Made by a program: the position numbers and the translations under genes. From Cellulomonas sp. PhB150 (GTDB taxonomy: Bacteria > Actinomycetota > Actinomycetes > Actinomycetales > Cellulomonadaceae), in the NCBI RefSeq assembly GCF_003755175.1, contig NZ_RKHX01000001.1, positions 1,488,001 through 1,552,000 of the forward strand: a stretch of DNA of 64,000 nt, in the 5' to 3' direction. Below the pieces are notes generated by a model, which saw nothing but the letters and a program-made list of their open reading frames with translations, made no database searches and was not told the origin of the DNA. Positions 16,130-25,048 of this stretch are shown in pieces. Each line of letters starts with the position of its first letter. Position 1 is the stretch's first letter.

Positions 16130-18406
16130 ATGACGCAGAGCGACGAGGGCCTCCTGGCCCCGGGCGAGCCCGTGGACCTGGACAACTGCGCCCGTGAACC
16201 CATCCACATCCCCGGCAGCATCCAGCGCTGGGGCGTCCTGCTGGCCGTGACCGAGCCGGACCTCGTCGTCCGGCACGCGTCGGCGAACGTCGACGCGCTG
16301 CTGGGCCGCGACGTCGAGGACACCGTGGGCGCCACCCTCGACGACGTGCTCGGCAAGGTCGCCTCCGACCAGCTGCGCCACCACCTGCGCACCTGGGGCG
16401 ACCTGCGCGCGCGCAACCCCGTGGTCGTCACGGCACAGACGCCGGCCGGTCCCGTCGAGATGGACGCCGTCCTGCACCGGATCACCAGCGGGCCCGCGAC
16501 CCTGCTCGTCGTCGAGCTCGAGGCGGCCCTGGGACCGCGACCGTTCTCGTTCCCCAACACCTACCAGGCCGTGCGCGGCGCGATCGAGCAGCTCAACCAC
16601 GCCCTGACCCTCGACGAGCTGTACGACGTCACCGCGCGCGAGGTCCGCGCGCTCACCGGGTTCGACCGCGTGATGATCTACCGGTTCGACGCCGAGTACA
16701 ACGGCGAGGTCGTCGCCGAGGCCAAGCGGGACGACCTCAACTCGTTCTTCGGGCTGCACTACCCGTCCACCGACATCCCGCCCCAGGCGCGCGCGCTGTA
16801 CGAGAAGAACTGGGTCCGGCTCATCGCGGACGTCTCCTACGTCCCCGTACCTCTGGTCCCCGGGCTCGACGAGCACACCGGGCTCCCGCTGGACCTCACG
16901 CACTCGGTGCTGCGCAGCGTCTCGCCCATCCACTGCGAGTACCTCGGCAACATGGGCGTCGCCGCGTCGATGTCCATCTCCCTGCTGCGCGGCGGCCGGC
17001 TGTGGGGCCTGATCGCGTGCCACCACTACTCCGGACCGCACAACCCGCCGTACGGCGTGCGGGCGGCGGCCGAGTTCCTCGGCTCGAGCCTGTCGCTGCG
17101 GCTCGTCGCACGCGCCGACGAGCGCGCGCTCGAGGAGCAGCTCGCTGCCGCGGCGGCTCTCGGGCACCTGCTCGCCGCGTCGCGCGACGGCGACCACGCA
17201 CTGGCCGACGCGCTCGTCGGGCGACCGGGCACCGGCGCGGCCTCGGCGCTCGACCTGGTCCCGGCCCAGTCGGTCGTCGTACGCGCCGAGGGTCGCGTCG
17301 CGACCGCGGGCGAGACGGTCGACGACGTCGAGGCGCTCCTGGCGTGGGTCGAGGCATCGCCCGACGACGTGGCCGTGCGCACCTCCCTGCGCGAGCAGGA
17401 GCCCGCACTCGCCGACGCGCTCCCCTCCGTCGCGGGGGTGCTCGCCGTCCGGCTCCCCGACGACCAGTGCGTCGTCTGGCTCCGGCACGAGGCGGTCCGC
17501 AACGTCGACTGGGGCGGCGACCCGCACAACAAGGCGATCGCCCGGCGCGAGGGCGACACGGTCCGTCTGAGCCCGCGCAAGTCGTTCGAGCGCTGGAGCG
17601 AGGTGGTCAGCGGGACCAGCGAGCCCTGGACCGAGCAGCAGGTCCGGTCCGCGGGCGAGCTGCGCAGCCGTCTCCTGGAGACGCTGCTGGTGCGCAACCA
17701 GTGGCAGCTGCGCACCGCGCAGAACGTCCAGCGCAGCCTGCTCCCCCAGCACCTGCCCGAGATCGACGGCTGGTCCGTGCGTGCACGCTACGAGCCCGCC
17801 GCGGGTGGGCAGGTCGGCGGCGACTGGTACGACGCGCTGGAGCTGCCGGGCGGCCGGTTCGCCGTGGTCGTCGGTGACGTCGCCGGTCACGGGCTCGGCG
17901 CGGCGGCCGCGATGGGGCAGCTGCGCAACACGCTGCGCGGGTTCCTGCTCCGGGGTGACGACCCGGGGCAGGCGCTGCGCTGGGTCGACCACGTCGCCCG
18001 GCTGACGATGCCGATGGACATGGCGACCGTGGTGGTCGCGGTCGTCGACGCCGCCACCGGCGAGGTGGACGTCTCCGTGGCCGGCCACCCGCGCCCGCTG
18101 CTGCTCGACGCCGTGGGCGGTGCCGCGCTCAGCGACGTCGCCGTGGACCGCCCGCTCGGCGCCGGCTCCGGCACCCCACCCGTCACCCGGCTCACGCTCG
18201 AGCCCGGCGGCGGGCTCGTCCTGTACAGCGACGGCCTCGTCGACTCCCGCCAGACGGACCTGCGGGCTGGTCTACGTCGGATCGTCACGCTGTTCGAGCG
18301 GGACGACGCGACGACGCCGGTCGACATCGACGAGGTGATGGACGCGTGCCGCGACGACGCCTCCGTCGACGACCTGACGCTCCTGGTCCTCTGCCGCGAC
18401 ACCTGA
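16130..18406 (+). CDS. Bacteriophytochrome fused to PP2C-type (SpoIIE/RsbU) phosphatase
   Basis: A 758-residue red/far-red photoreceptor with a phosphatase output in place of a histidine kinase. PAS-2 domain (about 10-125): the biliverdin attachment Cys is residue 20, in NCAREPIHIPG. GAF domain (about 140-310): PSTDIPPQARALY (the PASDIP motif) and HCEYLGNMGV supply chromophore contacts. PHY domain (about 320-520): PRKSF tongue motif. Output domain (about 540-758): VGGDWYDA, GDVAGHGLG, SDGLVDSR and DDLTLLVL are the Asp-containing metal motifs of PP2C Ser/Thr phosphatases. Light probably controls dephosphorylation of a STAS anti-anti-sigma factor (inference from the RsbU family). Start ATG 16130 has AAGGG five bases upstream; GTG 16124 would overlap it. 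No haem oxygenase gene for biliverdin is in the window. Confidence 0.93.
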   Translation: MTQSDEGLLAPGEPVDLDNCAREPIHIPGSIQRWGVLLAVTEPDLVVRHASANVDALLGRDVEDTVGATLDDVLGKVASDQLRHHLRTWGDLRARNPVVVTAQTPAGPVEMDAVLHRITSGPATLLVVELEAALGPRPFSFPNTYQAVRGAIEQLNHALTLDELYDVTAREVRALTGFDRVMIYRFDAEYNGEVVAEAKRDDLNSFFGLHYPSTDIPPQARALYEKNWVRLIADVSYVPVPLVPGLDEHTGLPLDLTHSVLRSVSPIHCEYLGNMGVAASMSISLLRGGRLWGLIACHHYSGPHNPPYGVRAAAEFLGSSLSLRLVARADERALEEQLAAAAALGHLLAASRDGDHALADALVGRPGTGAASALDLVPAQSVVVRAEGRVATAGETVDDVEALLAWVEASPDDVAVRTSLREQEPALADALPSVAGVLAVRLPDDQCVVWLRHEAVRNVDWGGDPHNKAIARREGDTVRLSPRKSFERWSEVVSGTSEPWTEQQVRSAGELRSRLLETLLVRNQWQLRTAQNVQRSLLPQHLPEIDGWSVRARYEPAAGGQVGGDWYDALELPGGRFAVVVGDVAGHGLGAAAAMGQLRNTLRGFLLRGDDPGQALRWVDHVARLTMPMDMATVVVAVVDAATGEVDVSVAGHPRPLLLDAVGGAALSDVAVDRPLGAGSGTPPVTRLTLEPGGGLVLYSDGLVDSRQTDLRAGLRRIVTLFERDDATTPVDIDEVMDACRDDASVDDLTLLVLCRDT

Positions 18407-18485
18407 TACCGGCGCGCCGGTGGTCGCACGTCGCGCGCGCCCGGAAGGATGACCCGGTCGCGGTCCCCGCCAGGGCAGGAGTGCC

Positions 18486-19664
18486 ATGGAGTTCGAGAAG
18501 CTGTTCCCGGTCGTCCTGGTGGCGGCGCTGACACTGCTCGTCGTGACCGTGATGCCGCGGCGCTACCGACTTCCGCAGGTCGTCGTCCTGCTCGCCGGCG
18601 GGGTCGTCATCGGGCCCGACGCGCTCGCCCTGTCGTCGGCCCAGGACGTGAGCCTGCTCTCGGACCTCGGGATGGGCTTCCTGTTCCTGCTGGCGGGCTA
18701 CGAGCTCGACCCCGGCATCGCCAGGCAGCCCGCCGGTCGGCTCGGGATGCGCGCGTGGGTGACCTCGCTCGTCCTGGCTGCCGCTCTGCTGTGGGTGCTC
18801 AACGTCGACCACGACGTCCCCGCGTCCACCGCGATCGCCATCGCCCTCTCGACGACCGCGCTCGGCGTGCTGATCCCCATCCTGAAGGAGGAAGGACTGG
18901 CCACCAAGCCGATCGGCGGCTACGTCGTGGCCGGCGGTGCGATCGGCGAGCTCGGTCCGATCGTCGCGATGGCGGTGCTCCTCGGGACGCGCGGGACGGT
19001 GGGCGCCCTGGTCGCTCTTCTGCTGTTCGCCGCCGCCGTCGTCGCCCTCGCGCTGGTGCCGCGCCGCTTCGCGATGGACCGCACGCGACAGTTCCTGGCG
19101 ACGATGAGCGACGGCAACACGCAGGGGCCGATGCGCTTCACGCTCGTCCTGCTCGTGGCCCTGCTGGCGAATGCGACCTTCATGGGCTTCGACGCGGTGC
19201 TCGGGGCCTTCCTCGCGGGCATGGTGCTGCGAGCCTGGTCGCCGGTCGACAACGAGGCCTTCGAGGCCAAGCTCGACACGGTGGGCTGGGGTGTCTTCAT
19301 CCCGATCTTCTTCGTCTCCTCGGGGATGGGCCTCGAGATCGACGCCATCGCCGAACGGCTCTGGCTCCCGTTCGCCTTCGCCGGCCTGCTCCTCGTCGTG
19401 CGCGGCGGCCCGGCCCTCTTCTGGTACCGGCGGGTCCTGGGCCGACGGGACCGGCTCCGCGTGGGCCTGTACTCGGCGACCACCCTGCCCCTGCTCGTCG
19501 CCCTCACCCAGCTCGCCACCGAGGACGGCAGTCTCGACGACGCGACGGCGGCGTGCCTCGTCGGTGCCGGAGCCCTGACCGTGCTCGTCTTCCCGCTGCT
19601 GTCCCGAGCCGTCGGGAGCCGGGGTGGGACCGAGGACACCCAGGTCCCGGCCGAGGCTCACTAG
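18486..19664 (+). CDS. Cation:proton antiporter (CPA2/KefB-like)
   Basis: A 392-residue protein made of about 12 TM helices, matching the Na+/H+ exchanger domain of the CPA2 family (for example FLFLLAGYELDPG, and ALSTTALGVLIPILKEEG in the discontinuous-helix region). No C-terminal TrkA-N domain is present, so it is a short, membrane-only form. It exchanges K+ or Na+ for protons; the ion cannot be told. It is followed at once by a run of small membrane proteins (19697-20921) on the same strand, suggesting an envelope or osmotic-stress operon. Start ATG 18486 follows a CAGGAG ribosome site. Confidence 0.88.
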   Translation: MEFEKLFPVVLVAALTLLVVTVMPRRYRLPQVVVLLAGGVVIGPDALALSSAQDVSLLSDLGMGFLFLLAGYELDPGIARQPAGRLGMRAWVTSLVLAAALLWVLNVDHDVPASTAIAIALSTTALGVLIPILKEEGLATKPIGGYVVAGGAIGELGPIVAMAVLLGTRGTVGALVALLLFAAAVVALALVPRRFAMDRTRQFLATMSDGNTQGPMRFTLVLLVALLANATFMGFDAVLGAFLAGMVLRAWSPVDNEAFEAKLDTVGWGVFIPIFFVSSGMGLEIDAIAERLWLPFAFAGLLLVVRGGPALFWYRRVLGRRDRLRVGLYSATTLPLLVALTQLATEDGSLDDATAACLVGAGALTVLVFPLLSRAVGSRGGTEDTQVPAEAH

Positions 19665-19696
19665 GCTGGGACCACCCGACGACGAGGAGACGTACC

Positions 19697-20128
19697 GTGA
19701 CCGGCACCCCGGGTCCCGACCAGCCCCGCAGCTTCTTCGACCGCCTCACCGAGCCCCTGGCCGACCGCGCGCGGGAGAGGCTCAACCAGGCCGAGGACAA
19801 GGTTCGCGCGTCCATCCAGGCGGAGATCGACGCCGTCCAGGCGAGCGTCCGCGCGCGTGCGGTGCAGATCCGCCCGTCCGCGATCGCCTTCGGCGCGGCC
19901 GTGCTGCTGACCTTCTTCGGGCTCGCGCTGCTGGTGACCGCGTCCGTGCTCGGCCTCGTCGAGGGCGGGCTCGACGCGTGGCTGGCGGCCCTGCTCGTCG
20001 GCGTCGCGCTCATCCTCATCGCGGGCGGCTTCGCCGCGTGGGGCAAGGCCCGGCTGCCCAATCCCGCGCCCAAGGTCGCACCCGCCCCGCACCCCGCCGG
20101 TGACCAGGTTCACCCCTGGGACAACTGA
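19697..20128 (+). CDS. Holin-X-like membrane protein
   Basis: A 143-residue protein: an N-terminal amphipathic, charged helix (RLTEPLADRARERLNQAEDKV), then two adjacent TM hairpin segments (AIAFGAAVLLTFFGLALLVTASV and AALLVGVALILIAGGFAAW) and a Pro-rich tail. The layout matches actinobacterial holin-X-type proteins (PF07332-like), which despite the name are chromosomal envelope proteins of unknown role. Start GTG 19697 has GAGGAGA upstream and lies 32 bases after the antiporter stop. A similar gene follows at 20222. Confidence 0.7.
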   Translation: MTGTPGPDQPRSFFDRLTEPLADRARERLNQAEDKVRASIQAEIDAVQASVRARAVQIRPSAIAFGAAVLLTFFGLALLVTASVLGLVEGGLDAWLAALLVGVALILIAGGFAAWGKARLPNPAPKVAPAPHPAGDQVHPWDN

Positions 20129-20221
20129 GCTCGCAGCCCGCGGGCGTGCGCCGCGGCGCGCATCCGGCCACACTGAGGACCGGACGTCCGCGTTGACGTG
20201 TGCTGACGAGAGGGCTGCGAG

Positions 20222-20608
20222 ATGGCGAAGCATGACCGGAGCATCGGTGAGCTGATCGGCGAGCTCAGTGACCAGCTGAGCAAGCTGGTCCGTGCCGAGA
20301 TCGACCTGGCGAAGGCCGAGATCCAGGGACGCCTGCAGAAGATCAGCATCGGGACCGTCCTGGTCCTGGCCGCCGCGATCCTGGCGTTCTACCTGCTCGC
20401 CGTCGTGATCGCGACCGCGATCATGGCGCTCGCCGTGCCGTTCGAGCCGTGGCTGGCCGGGCTGATCGTCGCGGTGTTCCTGCTGCTGGTGATCGCGCTG
20501 CTCGCGTGGCTGGGGATCCGCCACCTCAAGCGCGGCGTCCCGCCCACGCCCGCGACCGCCATCGAGAGCGTCCAGAAGGACCTGACCGCCGTCAAGGAGG
20601 CGATCTGA
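20222..20608 (+). CDS. Holin-X family membrane protein (PF07332 type)
   Basis: A 128-residue protein with an N-terminal helix (SIGELIGELSDQLSKLVRAEIDLAKAEI, the signature of the family), two TM helices and a basic tail. This matches actinobacterial holin-X. It is typically found beside a DUF3618 gene, as here (the next start is two bases after this stop). Function is not established; the arrangement suggests a membrane-curvature or envelope-stress role (inference). Start ATG 20222 lies just after a GAGAGGG ribosome site. Confidence 0.82.
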   Translation: MAKHDRSIGELIGELSDQLSKLVRAEIDLAKAEIQGRLQKISIGTVLVLAAAILAFYLLAVVIATAIMALAVPFEPWLAGLIVAVFLLLVIALLAWLGIRHLKRGVPPTPATAIESVQKDLTAVKEAI

Positions 20609-20609
20609 C

Positions 20610-20921
20610 GTGAGCGAGCCGTTCAGCACCCCCCGCATGGTCGAGCTCGAGGCGGAGATCGCGGTGACGCGCGTCCAGCTGGCATCGACCGTCGACGCGC
20701 TCGCGCAGCGGCTGTCTCCCGGCGCGCTCGCGTCCGAGGCGAGCAAGCAGGCCCGGCTCGGCGTCGAGCAGGCGAGGGCGACCGTGGAGCAGCTGGTCCA
20801 CGACGCGACGAGCGCGGAGGCCGACCCGGAGGCCAGCACCCGCGCTCGAGTGATCCTTGCGGGCGCGGCAGGAGCTGTCGCGCTCGTGGTGGCCGTGACG
20901 CTGCTGCGGCGCCGCGGCTGA
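20610..20921 (+). CDS. DUF3618 membrane protein
   Basis: A 103-residue protein. The N-terminal half is a charged helix (LEAEIAVTRVQLASTVDALAQRLSP, the typical DUF3618 opening with its R..L..T.d.l..rl.P pattern), followed by a single C-terminal TM helix (AGAAGAVALVVAVTLLRRR). It starts with GTG, one base after the stop of the holin-X gene, and is probably its partner. It completes the cluster beginning with the antiporter and ends five bases before the convergent bldC gene. Confidence 0.8.
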   Translation: MSEPFSTPRMVELEAEIAVTRVQLASTVDALAQRLSPGALASEASKQARLGVEQARATVEQLVHDATSAEADPEASTRARVILAGAAGAVALVVAVTLLRRRG

Positions 20922-20926
20922 CCGAG

Positions 20927-21133
20927 TCAGACCTGACGGTCCCTCTGGTTGGGGACTCCCAGGAGCTCGAGGACCTCCGACTCGCGGTACCGGCGGTGAC
21001 CGCCGAGCGTGCGGATCGAGGACAGCTTTCCTGCCTTGGCCCAGCGCGTGACCGTCTTGGGGTCCACGCGGAAGAGCGTGGCGACCTCGGACGGCGTGAG
21101 CAGGACCTCGGACTGAGCGGGCTGCGTGGTCAT
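20927..21133 (-). CDS. bldC: BldC-like MerR-type DNA-binding regulator
   Basis: A 68-residue protein that is almost entirely one winged HTH of the MerR/excisionase type: LTPSEVATLFRVDPKTVTRWAKAGKLSSIRTLGGHRRYRESEV. This matches BldC, a small actinobacterial regulator that binds DNA as head-to-tail oligomers over direct repeats and controls the timing of development in Streptomyces; in a non-sporulating organism the targets are unknown. Start ATG 21133 has AGGAGG six bases upstream; the longer frame (to 21265) lacks any extra domain. It is convergent with the DUF3618 gene. Confidence 0.9.
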   Translation of the reverse strand: MTTQPAQSEVLLTPSEVATLFRVDPKTVTRWAKAGKLSSIRTLGGHRRYRESEVLELLGVPNQRDRQV

Positions 21134-21578
21134 GTGCTGCCTCCTGGCAAGCGTGCGGCCGGTGGACTGGATGACCTCCGGCCAGGACTGAAGCATGAGC
21201 CGACCCGTGGTGGCGCCGGTCCCTCTAGCACGAACAAGCGGGACAAACGATGCATTTCGCAGCACGGAACGGTTACGAAATGGTACACATCACCCACCCG
21301 GAGTAACGAACCTGCTGGTCACGCCGGACCATCTCACCCTAACTCGGACATATCACCCGCGCACGGGCACGGCGCGCCGGGACTTCGCGTGGCCCGCGCC
21401 GCGACGATCGGCCCGGGACGCCGGGATCGCTCGGACGTGACATGTGTCGCGGCCCGGCAAGTGGCCGGAATAGCCATCGGCCATGTACCGTTGCGGCACG
21501 AAGAGACGATTCAGCACCCCGGGGCCGCACGTGTCAGCACGGAGCCGCCCCGCTTCCACGTAAGAGGGGGTCGATGCC
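21134..21578. other. Long intergenic region between bldC and DUF3073 gene
   Basis: This 445-base gap between two divergent genes is noticeably less GC-rich in places than its surroundings (for example 21240-21360, with runs such as TGGTACACATCAC). It should contain the promoters of both bldC and the DUF3073 gene. I see no convincing -35/-10 pair, RNA structure or ORF with coding character; short frames here have no homologous motif. A regulatory leader or small RNA is possible but not supported. Confidence 0.4.
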
Positions 21579-21785
21579 ATGGGGCGCGGCCGTCAGAAGG
21601 CTAAGCAGACGAAGGTTGCCCGGGAGCTGAAGTACTTCAGCCCCGACACCAACTACCGAGCTCTCGAGCAGGAGCTCACGTCGCATGGCCACAATGACCT
21701 AGGCGAACGGCGCGGTGGTGCCGCAGTGGACACCGCTGACGACGATGACGACGACTACAAGCGCTGGAACGACGACGACCGTTGA
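21579..21785 (+). CDS. DUF3073 protein
   Basis: A 68-residue, highly charged protein: a basic N-terminus (MGRGRQKAKQTKVARELKYFSP), a short helical middle and a very acidic end (five Asp in a row, then YKRWNDDD). This is the DUF3073 family, short proteins found almost only in actinobacteria and often near purM, as here. The mixed basic/acidic composition suggests a nucleic-acid or ribosome-associated role, but none is established. ATG 21579 is preceded by AGAGGGGG. Confidence 0.88.
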   Translation: MGRGRQKAKQTKVARELKYFSPDTNYRALEQELTSHGHNDLGERRGGAAVDTADDDDDDYKRWNDDDR

Positions 21786-21808
21786 CGTCGCTCTCCGCGT
21801 CACCGACT

Positions 21809-21862
21809 CGACGATCCTGAAGGCCCTGCGCGTCTGACGCGCGGGATCCCTCAGGATCGTCG
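21809..21862. terminator. Bidirectional terminator between DUF3073 and purM
   Basis: CGACGATCCTGA (21809-21820) and TCAGGATCGTCG (21851-21862) pair perfectly over 12 bp, and an inner hairpin GCGCGTC-T-GACGCGC nests inside. It lies between converging genes and should end both transcripts. Confidence 0.7.
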
Positions 21863-21900
21863 GTCGTTGGTGGGGTCGTGACGGGCAGCCGGCTCGGGCC

Positions 21901-23019
21901 TCAGCCCCGGTAGGCGCCCGACATCAGCACCGCGCCACCGTGGACACCCTTGGTGCCCGCGACGAAGCCGGGTGCACCCACGACGTCCGTCTCCGGGTCG
22001 CTGTCCCGCACCGTGCCGAGCTCCCACGCGGGCAGCCCGAGCTCGGCGGCGTGCGCGAGCACCCCGGCGAGCGCGTCGGGCGCGACGATCGCCACCATGC
22101 CGACGCCCAGGTTCAGGGTGCCCTCGAGGTCGGCCCACGGGACCTGGCCCAGGCCCTGCACGAGCGAGAAGATCGGCGGCAGCTCCCAGCCGCCCCGGTC
22201 GATGTCCGCGACGAGCCCCACGGGCAGCACGCGCGCCACGTTGGACGCCAGCCCGCCGCCGGTCACGTGGCTGAACGCGTGCAGCCCGGCGACGCCCGCC
22301 CGGCGCGCGAGCGCGAGGCAGTCGGAGGCGTACACGCGCGTCGGCTCGAGCAGCTCCTCGCCGAGGGTGCGGCCCAGCTCGTCCACGTGGCGGTCCAGCG
22401 CCCAGCCCGCCTGACGGACCACGGCCCGCACCAGGGAGTAGCCGTTGGAGTGCAGCCCCGACGAGGCGAGCGCGACGAGGACGTCGCCCGCGCGCACCCG
22501 CTCCGGGCCGAGCAGCTCGTCGGCCTCGACCACGCCGGTCGCGGCGCCGGCCACGTCGTACTCGTCGGGCGCCAGCAGGCCCGGGTGCTCCGCGGTCTCG
22601 CCGCCGACGAGGGCGGTCCCGGCCACCGAGCACGCCGCGGCGATCCCGCGCACCACGTCGGCGATGCGCTCGGGCACCACCCGCCCGGTCGCGATGTAGT
22701 CGGTCATGAACAGCGGCTCGGCGCCGACCACGACGATGTCGTCGACCACCATGCCGACCAGGTCGAACCCGATGGTGTGGTGGATGTCGAGCGCCTGGGC
22801 GATGGCGACCTTGGTGCCGACGCCGTCGGTCGAGGTGGCCAGCAGCGGGCGCCGGTAGCGCGTGAGCGCGGTCGCGTCGTAGAGCCCGGCGAAGCCGCCG
22901 ACGCCGCCGAGGACCTGCGGGCCGTGCGTCGCGCGCACGGCGTCCTTCATCAGCTCGACGGCCTTGTCACCGGCCTCCGTGTCGACTCCGGCGCCGGCGT
23001 AGGTCACCGGCCCGTTCAC
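21901..23019 (-). CDS. purM: Phosphoribosylformylglycinamidine cyclo-ligase
   Basis: A 372-residue AIR synthetase: it closes the imidazole ring of FGAM with ATP to give AIR, step 5 of purine synthesis. Landmarks are the N-terminal YAGAGVD, the conserved STDGVGTK segment, FDLVGMVVDDIVVVGAEPLF, and the GGETAEHPG motif, as in ATP-binding PurM proteins. The start GTG 23019 overlaps the purF stop as GTGA, so it is translated by coupling directly after purF. The C-terminal 25 residues extend slightly past the typical end. Confidence 0.95.
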   Translation of the reverse strand: MNGPVTYAGAGVDTEAGDKAVELMKDAVRATHGPQVLGGVGGFAGLYDATALTRYRRPLLATSTDGVGTKVAIAQALDIHHTIGFDLVGMVVDDIVVVGAEPLFMTDYIATGRVVPERIADVVRGIAAACSVAGTALVGGETAEHPGLLAPDEYDVAGAATGVVEADELLGPERVRAGDVLVALASSGLHSNGYSLVRAVVRQAGWALDRHVDELGRTLGEELLEPTRVYASDCLALARRAGVAGLHAFSHVTGGGLASNVARVLPVGLVADIDRGGWELPPIFSLVQGLGQVPWADLEGTLNLGVGMVAIVAPDALAGVLAHAAELGLPAWELGTVRDSDPETDVVGAPGFVAGTKGVHGGAVLMSGAYRG

Positions 23020-24569
23020 GGGTGCTCCAGCGCGGTGGCGCCACCGGTTCCGGGCAGGATCGACATCAGACCGTCCTCGGGTGCCCCCAGCGGGAGCTCG
23101 TTCTGCTCGAGCAGGTGCTTGCCCAGCCGGTCGGCGGGCGGCAGCTCGATCGGGTAGACGCCCGAGAAGCAGGCGGTGCACAGCTGCGAGCGGGGCTGCT
23201 CGGTCGCGGCGACCATGCCGTCCTCGGAGATGTAGCCGAGCGAGTCGGCGCCCAGCGAGGCGCCGATCTCGTCGACGGCCAGGCCGTTGGCGATGAGCTC
23301 GGCGCGGCTGGCGAAGTCGATGCCGTAGAAGCACGGCCACTTCACGGGCGGCGACGAGATGCGGATGTGCACCTCGGCTGCGCCGGCCTCACGCAGCATC
23401 CGGACGAGCGCGCGCTGGGTGTTCCCGCGCACGATCGAGTCGTCGACGACCACGAGCCGCTTGCCGCGGATGACCTCGCGCAGCGGGTTCAGCTTGAGCC
23501 GGATGCCGAGCTGGCGCAGGGTCTGCGACGGCTGGATGAACGTGCGCCCGACGTAGGCGTTCTTGGTCAGGCCCTGCCCGAACGGGATGCCGGACTGCTG
23601 CGCGTAGCCGACGGCCGCGGGTGTGCCGGACTCCGGGACGGGGATGACCAGGTCCGCCTCGACCGGGTGCTCGATCGCCAGCCGGCGGCCCATCGCGACG
23701 CGCGCGGTGTGCACCGAGCGGCCGGCGATCGTCGTGTCGGGGCGCGCGAGGTAGACGTACTCGAAGACGCACCCGGCGCGCGGCTCGCTCTTGGGCGCGA
23801 ACCGCGTGGAGCGCAGCCCGTCGGCGTCGATCGCGATGAACTCGCCGGGCTCGATCTCGCGCACGAAGGACGCGCCGACGATGTCGAGCGCCGGGGTCTC
23901 GCTCGCGACGACCCAACCGCGCTCGAGACGACCCAGGACGAGCGGGCGCACGCCCTGCGGGTCGCGCGCGGCGTACAGCGTGTGCTCGTCCATGAAGACC
24001 AGGCAGAACGCGCCGCGCAGGCGCGGCAGCACCTCGAGCGCCGTGGCCTCGAGCGTCCGGTCCGGGTCCCCGGCCAGCAGGGCCGTGATGAGCGCCGTGT
24101 CGGTGGTGTTGCCGCGCGCGAGCTCGCCGCGTCGCTGGCTGCCGTACCGCTCGGCGACGAGGTCGACGAGCTCGGCGGTGTTGGTGAGGTTGCCGTTGTG
24201 CCCGAGGGCGACGGTGCCTGCGGCGGTGGGCCCGAGCGTCGGCTGGGCGTTCTCCCACGTGGACCCGCCGGTGGTCGAGTACCGGGCGTGGCCGATGGCG
24301 ATGTGTCCCTGCAGGGCGTTCAGCGCGGTCTCGTCGAAGACCTGGGACACGAGGCCCATGTCCTTGTAGACGAGCAGCTGCGTGCCGTTGCTGGTCGCGA
24401 TGCCGGCGGACTCCTGTCCGCGGTGCTGCAGCGCGTACAGGCCGAAGTAGGTCAGCTTGGCGACTTCTTCGCCAGGTGCCCACACTCCGAAGACGCCACA
24501 GGCGTCCTGGGGGCCTTTTTCGTTGGGGAGGAGGTCGTGGTTCAGACGTCCGTCTGCGCGGGGGGCCAC
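23016..24569 (-). CDS. purF: Amidophosphoribosyltransferase
   Basis: A 517-residue enzyme for the first committed step of purine synthesis: it makes phosphoribosylamine from PRPP and glutamine. The glutaminase nucleophile is Cys24 (QDACGVFG) after a 23-residue propeptide. The PRTase domain has VVVDDSIVRGNT, the PRPP motif. Cysteines in GCVFEYVY, WPCFYGIDF and CTACFSG match the ligands of the [4Fe-4S] cluster of the Bacillus-type enzyme. The start is GTG 24569. It is followed by purM with a four-base overlap. Confidence 0.96.
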   Translation of the reverse strand: MAPRADGRLNHDLLPNEKGPQDACGVFGVWAPGEEVAKLTYFGLYALQHRGQESAGIATSNGTQLLVYKDMGLVSQVFDETALNALQGHIAIGHARYSTTGGSTWENAQPTLGPTAAGTVALGHNGNLTNTAELVDLVAERYGSQRRGELARGNTTDTALITALLAGDPDRTLEATALEVLPRLRGAFCLVFMDEHTLYAARDPQGVRPLVLGRLERGWVVASETPALDIVGASFVREIEPGEFIAIDADGLRSTRFAPKSEPRAGCVFEYVYLARPDTTIAGRSVHTARVAMGRRLAIEHPVEADLVIPVPESGTPAAVGYAQQSGIPFGQGLTKNAYVGRTFIQPSQTLRQLGIRLKLNPLREVIRGKRLVVVDDSIVRGNTQRALVRMLREAGAAEVHIRISSPPVKWPCFYGIDFASRAELIANGLAVDEIGASLGADSLGYISEDGMVAATEQPRSQLCTACFSGVYPIELPPADRLGKHLLEQNELPLGAPEDGLMSILPGTGGATALEHP

Positions 24570-24626
24570 GTGCTCATCGTCGCACAGGTCCCGGGGCCGA
24601 CGAGAGCGCCGTCCGGCTCGCGAACG

Positions 24627-25022
24627 TCAGCGGACGCGCGGAGCCTTCGACCGCCTGTCGGCCCAGACGGCCAGAGCACCGCCGACGAAGCCACCGACCA
24701 CCCCGACCGCGACGACCATGACCGTGCGCACCGCGCCCTCGCCGTCGAGGAACGAGATGAAGCCCGACCCGTCGGCGACCAGCCGCGTCTCGGGGTGGAT
24801 GATCACGGCGAGCAGCAGGCCGACGAGCATGCCGCCGAGCGCCCCGAACGTGATGAACGCGCTGAACTTGGGGGCCCGGCGCACGGTCGCGGGGGTCGCG
24901 GTGCGCTCGAGCTCGTCCTCCGAGGGGATCGGGGCCTCGGCGTCCTCGTCGGCCGCGGCGTCGGACGGCGGCACGACGACCGTCAGGTCGTCGGGCGTCT
25001 CGTCGCGCGGCTCGGTGGGCAC
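24627..25022 (-). CDS. Conserved hypothetical membrane protein
   Basis: A 131-residue protein: an acidic N-terminal 65 residues, then two TM helices (SAFITFGALGGMLVGLLLAVIIHPE and VRTVMVVAVGVVGGFVGGALAVWAD) with a short loop and a basic tail. No assigned function. In related actinobacteria similar genes lie just upstream of purF (recalled context), as here: it lies 57 bases before purF on the same strand and may share its transcript. Confidence 0.65.
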   Translation of the reverse strand: MPTEPRDETPDDLTVVVPPSDAAADEDAEAPIPSEDELERTATPATVRRAPKFSAFITFGALGGMLVGLLLAVIIHPETRLVADGSGFISFLDGEGAVRTVMVVAVGVVGGFVGGALAVWADRRSKAPRVR

Positions 25023-25048
25023 CCGCAGATCCTAGGTCAGCACGGGCG

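Noticed and set aside
16007..18088. Long antisense frame (693 residues) over the phytochrome gene
   Set aside because: The plus-strand phytochrome is complete in domain order; the antisense frame has no recognisable domain.
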